Assembly: GCA_017381365.1 (NCBI GenBank)
Contig: JAFOCI010000088.1
Coordinates: forward strand, 1-41,844
Source of the DNA: Treponema sp.
GTDB taxonomy: Bacteria > Spirochaetota > Spirochaetia > Treponematales > Treponemataceae
Length of the DNA: 41,844 bases
Direction: 5' to 3'
Shown here: piece by piece, positions 7,894 through 14,401 of the stretch
How the letters are laid out: the number at the start of each line of letters is the position of its first letter
Numbering within the stretch: position 1 is the stretch's first letter
The notes under the pieces: model-generated
Database searches by the model: none
What the model was told of the DNA's origin: nothing
The model's input: the letters and a program-made list of their open reading frames with translations, nothing else
Program-made: the position numbers and the translations under genes

Positions 7894-9243
7894 TTAATTA
7901 TATTCTTTGTTTACTTCAAGAACTGCTTTTTCAAAAATGTCCATTGCCTGGTCAATTTCTGAATCAGTAACAGTCAAAGCGCACAGACAGCGCATTACGC
8001 TACCGCCACGACCGCCTTTTTCCATTACAAGCTTGTTTTCAAAACACAAATGCTGAACTTTTGCAGCCGCATCGCCATTTCCTGGAAGAACGCCGTTCAT
8101 GTCTGGCTTTTCCTTTGGATTAACGAATTCGCAGCCAATCATAAGGCCTTTGCCACGAACATCGCCGATAATGCTTACCTTTGACTTGATTTCGTTCATG
8201 CGGGCCATGATTTTTTCGCCTTTGCGAACAACTTCCGCAAGGAATTCAGGTTTTGTAACGCGATTGAGAACAATAGTTCCTGCTTTCATTGCCATCTGGT
8301 TGCCGCGGAAAGTGCCTGTGTGGGCTCCTGGCTGCCATGTGTCCAGTTTCTTATTGTAAATGACAATAGAAAGTGGCTGGCTTCCGCCGATTGCTTTTGA
8401 AACAAGAATTACGTCTGGAACGATTCCTGCGTATTCAAATGCAAAAAGCTTTCCGGAACGGCCAATGCCGCACTGAATTTCGTCAACAATCATAGGGATG
8501 CCAAGTTCTTCTGTAACACGGCGAACTGTCTGCAAAAATTTTACAGGAGCAGGATTTACACCGCCTTCGCCCTGAATAGGTTCAAGAATAACAGCTGCCG
8601 GCTTTGTAATGCCGCTTTCTGGATCCTTTAACGTGCGCTCAAAATAAGCACATGCTGCATCTGTGTCGGCATCACCTGCAAGCCCAAAAGTGCTGCGGTA
8701 AGAATTTGGATATGGGAAGTGATGAACTTCCGGCATTAATCCGCCAATTTTATTTTTAGCTCCAAGATTTCCTGTGCAGGAAAGGGCTCCGTGTCCCATT
8801 CCATGAAAACCACCTTGAAATGCTACAACGCTTGTTCTGCCCGTTGCAGTTTTGCACAGCTTTAATGCTGCATCAGTGGCATCTGTTCCGCTTGGTGAAC
8901 AGAACTGAATCTTACAGTTTTCTGCAAGTTCTTTTGGAAGATGCGAAATCACAGTATGAACAAATTCATCTTTTACAGGTGTAGTTAAATCAAGAGTGTG
9001 CAGCGGAAAATCGCTTTGCAACATCTCAACCATTGCCTGATTTACTTCATCGTCATTGTGACCCAGTGCAAGAGTTCCAGCTCCGCACAAAAAATCCAGA
9101 TATTTGTTTCCCTCAATGTCCTCAACCCAAGATCCTTTGGCTTTTACCAATGCAAATGGAAATTTGCGTGGATAGCTACGGGCATTAGATTCTGTGGAAT
9201 CCTGTCTGGTAATGTAATACTGATTGGTGCCTTTTTCTGACAT
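7894..9243 (-). CDS. dat: Diaminobutyrate--2-oxoglutarate aminotransferase (class III)
   Basis: A 449-residue class III PLP aminotransferase. The PLP lysine is K283 in LVSKAIGGSQPLS. The cofactor Asp lies in MIVDEIQCGIGRSGKLFAFE (about 251-270). SPSGTDATDAALKL (117-129) is the phosphate-binding loop, and GAHTGTFRGNQMA is the opposing-subunit Thr loop. The latter is characteristic of the DABA/EctB branch rather than ornithine or acetylornithine aminotransferases. It would convert L-aspartate-4-semialdehyde to L-2,4-diaminobutyrate with glutamate as donor. With the decarboxylase at 2150-3604 this completes the two-step route to 1,3-diaminopropane known from Acinetobacter dat-ddc. GGAG seven bases before the ATG supports the start. 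Confidence 0.85.
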   Translation of the reverse strand: MSEKGTNQYYITRQDSTESNARSYPRKFPFALVKAKGSWVEDIEGNKYLDFLCGAGTLALGHNDDEVNQAMVEMLQSDFPLHTLDLTTPVKDEFVHTVISHLPKELAENCKIQFCSPSGTDATDAALKLCKTATGRTSVVAFQGGFHGMGHGALSCTGNLGAKNKIGGLMPEVHHFPYPNSYRSTFGLAGDADTDAACAYFERTLKDPESGITKPAAVILEPIQGEGGVNPAPVKFLQTVRRVTEELGIPMIVDEIQCGIGRSGKLFAFEYAGIVPDVILVSKAIGGSQPLSIVIYNKKLDTWQPGAHTGTFRGNQMAMKAGTIVLNRVTKPEFLAEVVRKGEKIMARMNEIKSKVSIIGDVRGKGLMIGCEFVNPKEKPDMNGVLPGNGDAAAKVQHLCFENKLVMEKGGRGGSVMRCLCALTVTDSEIDQAMDIFEKAVLEVNKEYN

Positions 9244-9266
9244 CGACGTTCTCCATTACTTAGTGG

Positions 9267-9293
9267 ATTATACTATATCGCGGCCGCTGTCAA
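9267..9293 (-). promoter_or_regulatory. Near-consensus promoter of dat
   Basis: On the minus strand TTGACA (9288-9293) and TATAAT (9267-9272) are both consensus, with a slightly short 15-nt spacer that contains GCGGCCGC. The predicted start site is about 15-20 nt before the dat ATG. Confidence 0.6.
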
Positions 9294-9364
9294 CGGCAGT
9301 TTTTTTAAGTCGCGAGTATCTTAGACTACAACATTTTAAAGGTTTGGGCAAACGAAAAAAAATA

Positions 9365-9510
9365 ATTTGGGTGTATCCCGCCGCCTGCGCGCTGGGTCGG
9401 CAGTTCCGCCATTCCGCTGTCGCTCCAGCCTCCTCGTCGTTCGTTCGCTTTGCTCATTCTCTCCTGCGGTGGCCGCTGGCGCGTGGCTCCATTGCCTTAC
9501 GCAACAATTG
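9365..9510. repeat. GC-rich island upstream of the SRP RNA gene
   Basis: About 145 bp of GC-rich DNA between dat and the SRP RNA promoter, containing AGCGAACGAACGACGAGGAGG-like runs (minus strand) and several short palindromes. It resembles the island at 13155-13245. Its open reading frames are not protein-like. The rest of 9244-9364 holds only the dat promoter. Confidence 0.45.
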
Positions 9511-9519
9511 CTCCCTGTA

Positions 9520-9548
9520 TTGACAAAGCGCGCCATAAAATTTATCTT
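9520..9548 (+). promoter_or_regulatory. Promoter of SRP RNA
   Basis: TTGACA (9520-9525), 17-nt spacer, TATCTT (9543-9548). The predicted start is about 9555, at the base of the SRP RNA stem. The tRNA cluster promoter at 12979-13007 has the same -35, spacer and -10. Confidence 0.75.
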
Positions 9549-9555
9549 TACTACG

Positions 9556-9652
9556 TTGGCCAGATGCCTTTCAAAGTATTCTTCAAAACCCCGCCAGAGC
9601 CGGAAGGCAGCAACGGTATGAAGTCTAAACTTGTGCTTAGGATTATCTGGCC
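9556..9652 (+). ncRNA. ffs: Signal recognition particle RNA (4.5S, small bacterial type)
   Basis: GGCCAGAT (9558-9565) closes with ATCTGGCC (9645-9652), forming a rod-like RNA of about 97 nt. The middle carries the conserved Ffh-binding helix 8 signature CCGGAAGGCAGCAAC (9600-9614), equivalent to the E. coli 4.5S CCGGAAGGAAGCAGC. CTTCA/TGAAG and AAGT/ACTT segments extend the stem. A TTTTTT run follows directly (terminator), and a TTGACA-N17-TATCTT promoter precedes it. There is no Alu domain, so this is the short form. It pairs with Ffh for co-translational membrane targeting. Confidence 0.88.
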
Positions 9653-9717
9653 TTTTTTGCTAAGAAAGTAAAATTTTTGCAAATGAGCACTCATGTAAAT
9701 AATTTTCCATACAGAAT

Positions 9718-9806
9718 GAGGCTGTCCAATAAGTTTGCATTACGGTGGTTGAGTTTATCGAAACCACCACATTTAGTGTAGCACTCATTACTTTTGGGAC
9801 AGCTCC
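9718..9806. repeat. Dispersed nested palindrome, copy B (short form)
   Basis: The ends are GAGGCTGTCCAATAAGTTTG and TTTTGGGACAGCTCC, and the inner hairpin is GGTGGTTGAG/TCGAAACCACC. Its right end abuts the TPP riboswitch, and its last bases (GCTCC, 9802-9806) are complementary to GGAGC at 9881-9885. Confidence 0.8.
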
Positions 9807-9810
9807 ATTA

Positions 9811-9885
9811 GCGGGGGGACGCTGTTGCGTTGAGAAGGTAAAACCTGACCCTTTGAACCTGTCAGTTAATACTGTAGTAGGGAGC
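9811..9885 (+). promoter_or_regulatory. TPP riboswitch (THI element)
   Basis: It matches the thiamine pyrophosphate aptamer in order: GCGGGGG, a small P3 hairpin (GACGC-TGTT-GCGTT), TGAGAA (9831-9836), the ACCC strand of P2 near 9848-9851, TTTGAACCTG, CAG/CTG of P5 around TTAATA, and TAGTAGGGA. The GGGAG at the 3' end is also the Shine-Dalgarno for the ATG at 9890, so ligand binding probably blocks translation directly. No separate terminator is seen. Confidence 0.93.
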
Positions 9886-9889
9886 ATAT

Positions 9890-10723
9890 ATGAACAATTC
9901 AGAAATCAAAAACCTTATTGCAAAGGCTGTTTGCGATGTTCTCGAAAAAAAGCCTTTGGTTCCATCAATTACCAATTTTGTTACAGTCAATTTTGTTGCC
10001 AATGCCCAGCTTGCGGTTGGCGGTTCAGCAGCAATGATTTATTTGCCAGATGAAGGCGAGTGCTGTGCTGAAATTGGTGGCGCAATGTACATAAATCTTG
10101 GAACTCTCATGCCAATTTACGAAGAGCTTGTACCGCGCACAGCAAAAAAACTCTTTGAACTGAATAAACCATGGTCACTTGATGCAGTGGGACTGGGAAT
10201 CGGTTCTTTGCGTACACAACTTGTGGAGCAAATAAAAGAATACAAGCCGACTATTGTCCGCGGGAACGCATCTGAAATAATTGCCATCGCAAAGCTTTGG
10301 GGGCTTTCTGCAGCATCTGATTCAAAAGGACCAAAAGGCGTTGATACAATAGACACTGTAAAAGATGCTAAAAACGCTGCTATTGCAATCGCTCAGTATA
10401 CAGGTGGTGCCGTTGCCGTTTCTGGTGAAGAAGATCTTGTTACAGATGGAAAACTTATTGCCTGGTCAAAGGGTGGTTCTCACTTTATGGAAAAAATTAC
10501 AGGTGCCGGCTGTTCGCTTGGTGGCGTTTGTGCAGTCTATGCGGCCGTTGCAAATCCATTTATTGCAGCCCTTACAGCAACTGCCATCTATAACTTTGCT
10601 GGTAAAACTGCAGAATCAAAAACAAATGCACCTGCATCGTTTCAGACTGAATTTCTGGATCAGCTTTACCTTGCAACTCCAGAACAGGTTGCAGAAAATC
10701 CCCTCAGAATAGAAGAAATTTAA
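9890..10723 (+). CDS. thiM: Hydroxyethylthiazole kinase
   Basis: A 277-residue ribokinase-fold enzyme that phosphorylates 4-methyl-5-(2-hydroxyethyl)thiazole, the salvage entry to the thiazole half of thiamine. Signatures are PLVPSITNFVTVNFVAN, AVGGSAAMIYLPDE, TIVRGNASEI, GEEDLVTDG and the catalytic ITGAGCSLGG with its Cys. The length is normal. It is the first gene behind the TPP riboswitch, with the SD inside the switch. The next gene begins 19 nt downstream. No thiD or thiE is visible nearby, so the rest of the pathway would lie elsewhere. Confidence 0.95.
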   Translation: MNNSEIKNLIAKAVCDVLEKKPLVPSITNFVTVNFVANAQLAVGGSAAMIYLPDEGECCAEIGGAMYINLGTLMPIYEELVPRTAKKLFELNKPWSLDAVGLGIGSLRTQLVEQIKEYKPTIVRGNASEIIAIAKLWGLSAASDSKGPKGVDTIDTVKDAKNAAIAIAQYTGGAVAVSGEEDLVTDGKLIAWSKGGSHFMEKITGAGCSLGGVCAVYAAVANPFIAALTATAIYNFAGKTAESKTNAPASFQTEFLDQLYLATPEQVAENPLRIEEI

Positions 10724-10742
10724 TTAGAACAGGAAGTCTGTT

Positions 10743-11054
10743 ATGAATACATTAGTTGCTGTTGCAATAGCACCATTTGGAGTAGGTGACGAACTAGCTG
10801 CAGAAGTTGCAGAAGTAGTAAAAGTAATCCGCGAATCAGGGTTGCCGAATAAAACATATTCCATGTTCACAGAAATTGAAGGCGAGTGGGATGCTGTAAT
10901 GAAGGTTGTAAAAGATGCAACTTTTGTTCTTGCAGAAAAAGGCATTCGCACAGAAGTAATTCTCAAAGCAGATATCCGTCCAGGATATACCGACACAATG
11001 CACGGAAAAACAGAACGTCTGGAAGAAGCGCTTAAAAAACAGGTTGAAATTTGA
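10743..11054 (+). CDS. MTH1187-family thiamine-binding protein (DUF77)
   Basis: A 103-residue ferredoxin-like protein with the family pattern VAVAIAPFGVGDE, VIRESGLPNKTYSMFTEIEGEWDAVMKVVKDA and VILKADIRPGYTDTMHGKTERLEE. Members bind thiamine or HMP and often sit in thiamine-regulated operons, as here, 19 nt after thiM behind the TPP riboswitch. AGGAAG gives the SD. The last codons and stop (11047-11054) lie inside the dispersed repeat that begins here, so the extreme C-terminus may be repeat-derived. Confidence 0.85.
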   Translation: MNTLVAVAIAPFGVGDELAAEVAEVVKVIRESGLPNKTYSMFTEIEGEWDAVMKVVKDATFVLAEKGIRTEVILKADIRPGYTDTMHGKTERLEEALKKQVEI

Positions 11055-11382
11055 GTTTTTTGAAAATTAAACATAAAATTGATTTTACAAAAAAATTGTT
11101 TAATTATGAAAATACGGGAAGGAAGAAAGAGACTGGTAAAAACATTCGCAAGTCGAGGCTGTCCCAAAAGTATAAATTGTAGTGGTCATTGAGCCTGTCG
11201 AAATGACTATCACAGTAAATGTGGTGGTTTCGACAAGCTCAACCACCGCAATACAAACTTATTGGACAGCCCCTATTGCCGACTTGTGCATGTAGCAACG
11301 CTAGCTAGCGGTTTTAAAAGTCGCTTTCTGACTGGCAGTATTTTCATCATGCAAATGGGATTATAAAAATCAATTTTATGCA
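11047..11382. mobile_element. Composite repeat with long imperfect terminal inverted repeats (MITE-like)
   Basis: CATAAAATTGATTTT (11072-11086) is perfectly inverted at 11366-11380, and similarity of the two arms continues inward (AATTATGAAAATAC...AGAAAGAGACTG against the complement of CTTTCTGACTGGCAGTATTTTCAT). Nested in the centre is the palindrome 11155-11273. Bases 11047-11164 recur, reversed, at 30134-30251 with eight differences in 118 bp, and the far flank (about 11265-11300) recurs at 30029-30064. There is no transposase inside. This fills most of the gap between 11054 and 11439. Confidence 0.7.
11155..11273. repeat. Dispersed nested palindrome, copy C
   Basis: The ends are GAGGCTGTCCC and GGACAGCCCC, with inner GTGGTGGTTTCGACAAGCTC/AACCACC. 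It lies at the centre of the composite element 11047-11382. Confidence 0.8.
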
Positions 11383-11438
11383 TTCCAATTAAAATTCGAG
11401 ATTCGAACTACATAGTATACGATTTATGGAAGGGAATT

Positions 11439-12188
11439 ATGGAACAGCTTACAATTTTTCAGGAAAAATTATTTTCGCTTTCAGATAAAGAGTATCAGGC
11501 TTTTCAGTCAAAGATTGTGAATAATATTGACAGTAATTCAATTATTGGTGTTCGGGTTCCAAAAATCCGCGGGCTGGCAAAAGAAATCTGGAACAGTGCA
11601 AAAAAGTCTGATTCTGAAAAAGAATCTGTAAGCGGAAATTGTTCTGGTTTTTCAAAAGCTCAGATATATGATTTTTTTCAGTCTTTGCCCCATAAATATT
11701 ACGAAGAAAATCTTCTTCACTCTTTTTTAATTGAAAAAATCAGTGATTTTGATGAATGTCTTATTCAGTTTGAAAAATTTCTTCCCTTTATTGATAACTG
11801 GGCGGTTTGCGATACATGTCATCCAAAAGTTTTCAAAAAGAATTGCGACAAATTAATGAAAAAAATGCTGCTGTGGATAAAATCTGATAGAACTTATACA
11901 ATCCGCTATGGAGTAGATTCCTTTATGACCTATTTCCTGGACGAAAAGTTTGATCCTGAATATCTGAATTTGATTGCTTCCATAAACTCAGAAGAATATT
12001 ATGTGAACATGATGATTTCCTGGTATTTTGCAACAGCTTTGGCTAAACAATGGGATGCAACTTTTCCAATAATCGAAAAGAAAGTGCTTTCAAAGTGGGT
12101 TCATAACAAAACTATTCAAAAAGCTATTGAATCTTTTCGCATAACTGATTCACAAAAAGATATTTTGCGGTCGTTGAGGATTAAATGA
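11439..12188 (+). CDS. AlkD-like DNA alkylation repair protein
   Basis: A 249-residue all-helical HEAT-like repeat protein. Family marks are IIGVRVPKIRGLAKEI near residues 36-51, YEENLLHSFLI, the DNWAVCDTC motif (about 126-134), and RYGVDSFMTYFLDE. AlkD-type enzymes excise N3- and N7-alkylated purines without base flipping. The SD is GGAAGGGA. The next gene overlaps by four bases (ATGA), so the two are translated as a pair. This member has a Ser/Glu-rich insert at about 57-66. Confidence 0.88.
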   Translation: MEQLTIFQEKLFSLSDKEYQAFQSKIVNNIDSNSIIGVRVPKIRGLAKEIWNSAKKSDSEKESVSGNCSGFSKAQIYDFFQSLPHKYYEENLLHSFLIEKISDFDECLIQFEKFLPFIDNWAVCDTCHPKVFKKNCDKLMKKMLLWIKSDRTYTIRYGVDSFMTYFLDEKFDPEYLNLIASINSEEYYVNMMISWYFATALAKQWDATFPIIEKKVLSKWVHNKTIQKAIESFRITDSQKDILRSLRIK

Positions 12189-12466
12189 ATTTTGAAAGTA
12201 TAATCATTGCTGCTGCAACATTTTTTATAATTGGCATTTTTCATCCGATTGTAATAAAGGCAGAATATTACTTCTCAAAAAAAATCTGGCCAGTTTTTTT
12301 AATTGCAGGGTTAGGATTTTTAGCTGGAGCAATATTTACTTGTGGTCTTATTTCTATTCTTCTTGCAATAACTGGAACTTCTTCATTGTGGGCAATAAAA
12401 GAATTGTTTGAACAGGAAAAAAGGGTAAACAAAGGCTGGTTTCCAAAAAATCCTTCCAGAAAATGA
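12185..12466 (+). CDS. DUF4491 family small membrane protein
   Basis: A 93-residue protein with three hydrophobic segments (about 5-23, 35-50, 52-70) and a cytoplasmic tail ending GWFPKNPSRK, which is typical of DUF4491. Function is unknown. It overlaps alkD by ATGA and so depends on it for translation, though no functional link is established. Confidence 0.8.
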   Translation: MNFESIIIAAATFFIIGIFHPIVIKAEYYFSKKIWPVFLIAGLGFLAGAIFTCGLISILLAITGTSSLWAIKELFEQEKRVNKGWFPKNPSRK

Positions 12467-12490
12467 CTGCGCACTGCTCACCGTTTTAAA

Positions 12491-12544
12491 TATGGTGGTT
12501 TCGACAAGCTCAACCACCGCATTGCAAATTTATTGGACAGCCTT
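12491..12544. repeat. Dispersed nested palindrome, copy D (one arm only)
   Basis: Only the GTGGTTTCGACAAGCTC...TTATTGGACAGCC half is present. It is flanked by direct copies of CTGCGCACTGCT (12467-12478 and 12556-12567). That 12-mer also occurs inverted inside the tandem repeat near 14122-14133. Nothing else is seen in 12467-12636. Confidence 0.65.
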
Positions 12545-12636
12545 GTCTGCAAAAACACTGCGCACTGCTGGCTTTTTTGCAGAACGTTCACTCTGTTTTG
12601 AATCGTTAGTTTGTAAAATATTTGTTGATTTAAAAT

Positions 12637-12667
12637 AAAAAAACTTATCGGAATTCGATAAGTTTTT
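12637..12667. terminator. Terminator of the tRNA cluster
   Basis: AAAACTTATCG pairs with CGATAAGTTTT around GAATT; A-run on one side and T-run on the other, directly after the 3' end of tRNA-Arg (minus strand). Confidence 0.8.
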
Positions 12668-12674
12668 CTTTTCT

Positions 12675-12749
12675 TGAGACTGACACGATTCGAACGTGCG
12701 ACCCCCACCTCCGCAGGGTGGTGCTCTAATCCAACTGAGCTACAATCTC
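12675..12749 (-). tRNA. tRNA-Arg (anticodon GCG)
   Basis: A complete cloverleaf: acceptor GAGATTG/CAGTCTC (one G-T pair), D arm GCTC/GAGC, anticodon stem CCACC/GGTGG with loop CTGCGGA, so anticodon GCG, and T arm with TTCGAAT. CCA is not encoded. Bacteria usually read CGN boxes with an inosine-modified ACG tRNA, so a GCG anticodon is unusual. Last gene of a three-tRNA transcript. Confidence 0.9.
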
Positions 12750-12784
12750 ATTCAAAAATTGTGCCAGCTAAAGTTGTTGGGTAT

Positions 12785-12869
12785 CGGAGGCGACAGGAGT
12801 TGAACCTGCCCAGCCCTTTCGGAACTGACGGATTAGCAATCCGTTGTATTACCGCTCTACCACACCTCC
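12785..12869 (-). tRNA. tRNA-Ser (anticodon GCT)
   Basis: An 85-nt class II tRNA with a long variable arm. The anticodon stem is ACGGA/TCCGT with loop TTGCTAA, so GCT reading AGC/AGU. The acceptor is GGAGGTG/CGCCTCC with discriminator G. The T loop is TTCAACT. Confidence 0.92.
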
Positions 12870-12875
12870 AGCTAT

Positions 12876-12961
12876 CGGAGCGAGAGGGATTCGAACCCCC
12901 GGTGAGTTGCCCCACAACGGTTTTCAAGACCGCCCCAGTACGACCGCTTTGGTATCGCTCC
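12876..12961 (-). tRNA. tRNA-Ser (anticodon TGA)
   Basis: An 86-nt class II tRNA with a long variable arm. Anticodon loop CTTGAAA, so TGA reading UCN/UCA. The acceptor is GGAGCGA/TCGCTCC with discriminator G. The T loop is TTCGAAT. First gene of the cluster. Confidence 0.93.
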
Positions 12962-12978
12962 AAAAAAGATGTATCCTT

Positions 12979-13007
12979 AAGATATAGAAAAACAAAATAA
13001 GTGTCAA
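12979..13007 (-). promoter_or_regulatory. Promoter of the tRNA cluster
   Basis: On the minus strand TTGACA (13002-13007), 17-nt spacer, TATCTT (12979-12984), about 18 nt before the first tRNA. Both boxes are identical to those of the SRP RNA promoter. Confidence 0.78.
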
Positions 13008-13154
13008 TAGTGAATTTGAAAAAAAATAAAATTTACAGATATTTTATGAGCAGGTAATGTGTTAATCGCACTTTTTTGAATGTACTGCAAGAAAAAACTC
13101 TTAAATTCGGTATGCCAGGTGATGTGAAAAATGCAAATAAATAAATGATGTTAA

Positions 13155-13245
13155 AAATGGCTGCGCCGAGCATGGAGTGGTGGCCGTTAGGCCAGCGACC
13201 GCAGCGAAGCGAGGACGCCGCGCGTTAGCAAGCCACGGAACGCGA
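13155..13245. repeat. GC-rich hairpin island
   Basis: GGAG is followed by the hairpin TGGCC-GTTA-GGCCA, then CGCAGCGAAGCGAGG with the GCGAAGC mini-hairpin, then CGCG/CGCG. Same style as islands 7806-7890 and 39722-39810. Apart from this and the tRNA promoter, 12962-13312 shows only AT-rich DNA and a possible TATAAT at 13276-13281 for the next gene. Confidence 0.5.
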
Positions 13246-13312
13246 CTTGCAATTAACACTTGCGCCCAAATTCTATATAATAAAAAAAGAAAACAACACA
13301 AAAGGAAAAAAT

Positions 13313-14041
13313 ATGAAAATCGTATCGCTTAAAGACGAACTTACACAGAATGCTTATCCAGGACGGGGAATTGTTGCAGGACTTTCTGCAGACGGAAAAT
13401 ATGCTGTAAGTGCATATTGGACAATGGGACGCAGCGCAGGCAGCCGCAACCGCGTTTTTGTAAAGGAAGAAGAAAACGGAACTGAAGTTATCCGCACAAA
13501 AGCTTTTGACCCAACTTTGATTGCAGGCGATCCAAGCCTTATTATTTATGCGGCAGTTCGCACTCTTGGCGCAAAGACAATTGTAACAAACGGCGACCAG
13601 ACAGATACAATTTTTGATGGTCTTAAAGCTGGACAGACTTTTGAACAGTCACTTCGCAGCCGCAAATACGAACACGATGCTCCAAACTATACTCCCCGCA
13701 TTTCATCTTTGCTGGATGTTGAAGGCGGCAAATATAATTATGCTATTTCTATTTTGAAGAGCGACATGGGAAATCCAGACAACACTTTGCGTTTTACGTT
13801 CACTTACGATGCTCCTCAGAAGGGAAAGGGACATTTTATTCACACTTACATGGGTGACGGAAATCCTCTTCCAAGTTATGAAGGTGAGCCAACTCCTGTT
13901 GCAATCGAAGGCGACATTGATACTTTTACAAACAACATCTGGTCATGGCTCAACGAAGACAACAAAGTAAGTCTTTTCGTCCGCTTCATCAAAATAGAAA
14001 ACGGCAAAGTGGAAGAAAGAATTTTGAATAAGAATAAATAA
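13313..14041 (+). CDS. purO: PurO-type IMP cyclohydrolase
   Basis: A 242-residue protein of the IMP cyclohydrolase-like family first described in archaea (PurO), also present in Clostridia and Treponema. It would close FAICAR to IMP, the last step of purine synthesis. Family marks are NAYPGRGIVAGLSADGK, AYWTMGRSAGSRNRVF (about 36-51), VTNGDQTDTI, YEHDAPNYTPRISSL and THFIHTYMGDGNPLPSYEGEP-like segments. I chose the ATG at 13313 because AAAGGA precedes it by about 7 nt; an upstream in-frame start at 13247 would lack an SD and run through the GC island's edge. It stands alone, and the 3' end runs straight into a tandem repeat. Confidence 0.85.
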   Translation: MKIVSLKDELTQNAYPGRGIVAGLSADGKYAVSAYWTMGRSAGSRNRVFVKEEENGTEVIRTKAFDPTLIAGDPSLIIYAAVRTLGAKTIVTNGDQTDTIFDGLKAGQTFEQSLRSRKYEHDAPNYTPRISSLLDVEGGKYNYAISILKSDMGNPDNTLRFTFTYDAPQKGKGHFIHTYMGDGNPLPSYEGEPTPVAIEGDIDTFTNNIWSWLNEDNKVSLFVRFIKIENGKVEERILNKNK

Positions 14042-14240
14042 AATCCGAGCAGTGCACAGGATTTTATTTATGTGTAAATGGTAAACTTGCGGAGCAAGTT
14101 TTCTTGCCTGAGATAAAATCCGAGCAGTGCGCAGGATTTTATTTATGTGTAAATGGTAAACTTGCGGAGCAAGTTTACTTGCCTGAAAATAAAATCCGAG
14201 CAGTGCACAGGATTTTATTTATGTGTAAATGGAAAACTTG
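14038..14240. repeat. Tandem repeat, about 2.7 copies of a 75-76 bp unit
   Basis: Units begin at about 14040, 14115 and 14191. Each carries the hairpin TAAAATCC/GGATTTTA around GAGCAGTGCRCA, then AACTTGC-GGA-GCAAGTT, another tight GNA-type loop. Copies differ at a few positions only, so the expansion is recent. The third copy is cut short after ATGGAAAACTTG. It starts within three bases of the purO stop, and its first hairpin could terminate purO. Together with the following island it fills the gene-free stretch 14042-14401. Confidence 0.85.
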
Positions 14241-14245
14241 AGTTT

Positions 14246-14397
14246 CGGGCGTTCCCCGCTTGCACAGCAAAGCTGTTTCAGCGGGTCGGGCGTTCCGGGG
14301 CCCGCCTACGGCTCGGTCTTTTTGGCTGCAGGCAGCCAAAAATCCTGCTATGCACCCCTCCATGCCCTAACGCTTAGCATTTCAGAGTGGGCGTTTT
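14246..14397. repeat. GC-rich island, same family as 17376-17475
   Basis: It shares a 31-33 bp identical core (GTTCCGGGGCCCGCCTACGG..., from about 14292) with the island at 17395. It contains a perfect 11-bp palindrome TTTTTGGCTGC/GCAGCCAAAAA (about 14319-14342), terminator-like for the minus-strand gene that ends at 14402. On the minus strand GTAG precedes the GGCGGG stem. Confidence 0.75.
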
Positions 14398-14401
14398 CGT
14401 A

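Noticed and set aside
9367-9671. Overlapping open frames between dat and thiM
   Set aside because: They lie in the GC-rich island and the SRP RNA gene, in several frames at once, without RBS; non-coding features explain the region.
12674-13000. 108-codon open frame over the tRNA cluster
   Set aside because: It reads through three tRNA genes on the opposite strand; the apparent protein is an artefact.
13246-13281. Promoter for the PurO-like gene with TTGCAA and TATAAT
   Set aside because: The TATAAT is good, but no -35 lies at an acceptable distance (the nearest give 10 or 23 nt), so I did not list it as a feature.
14038-14240. CRISPR-like array
   Set aside because: The units are directly adjacent 75-bp repeats with no unique spacers and no cas genes nearby.
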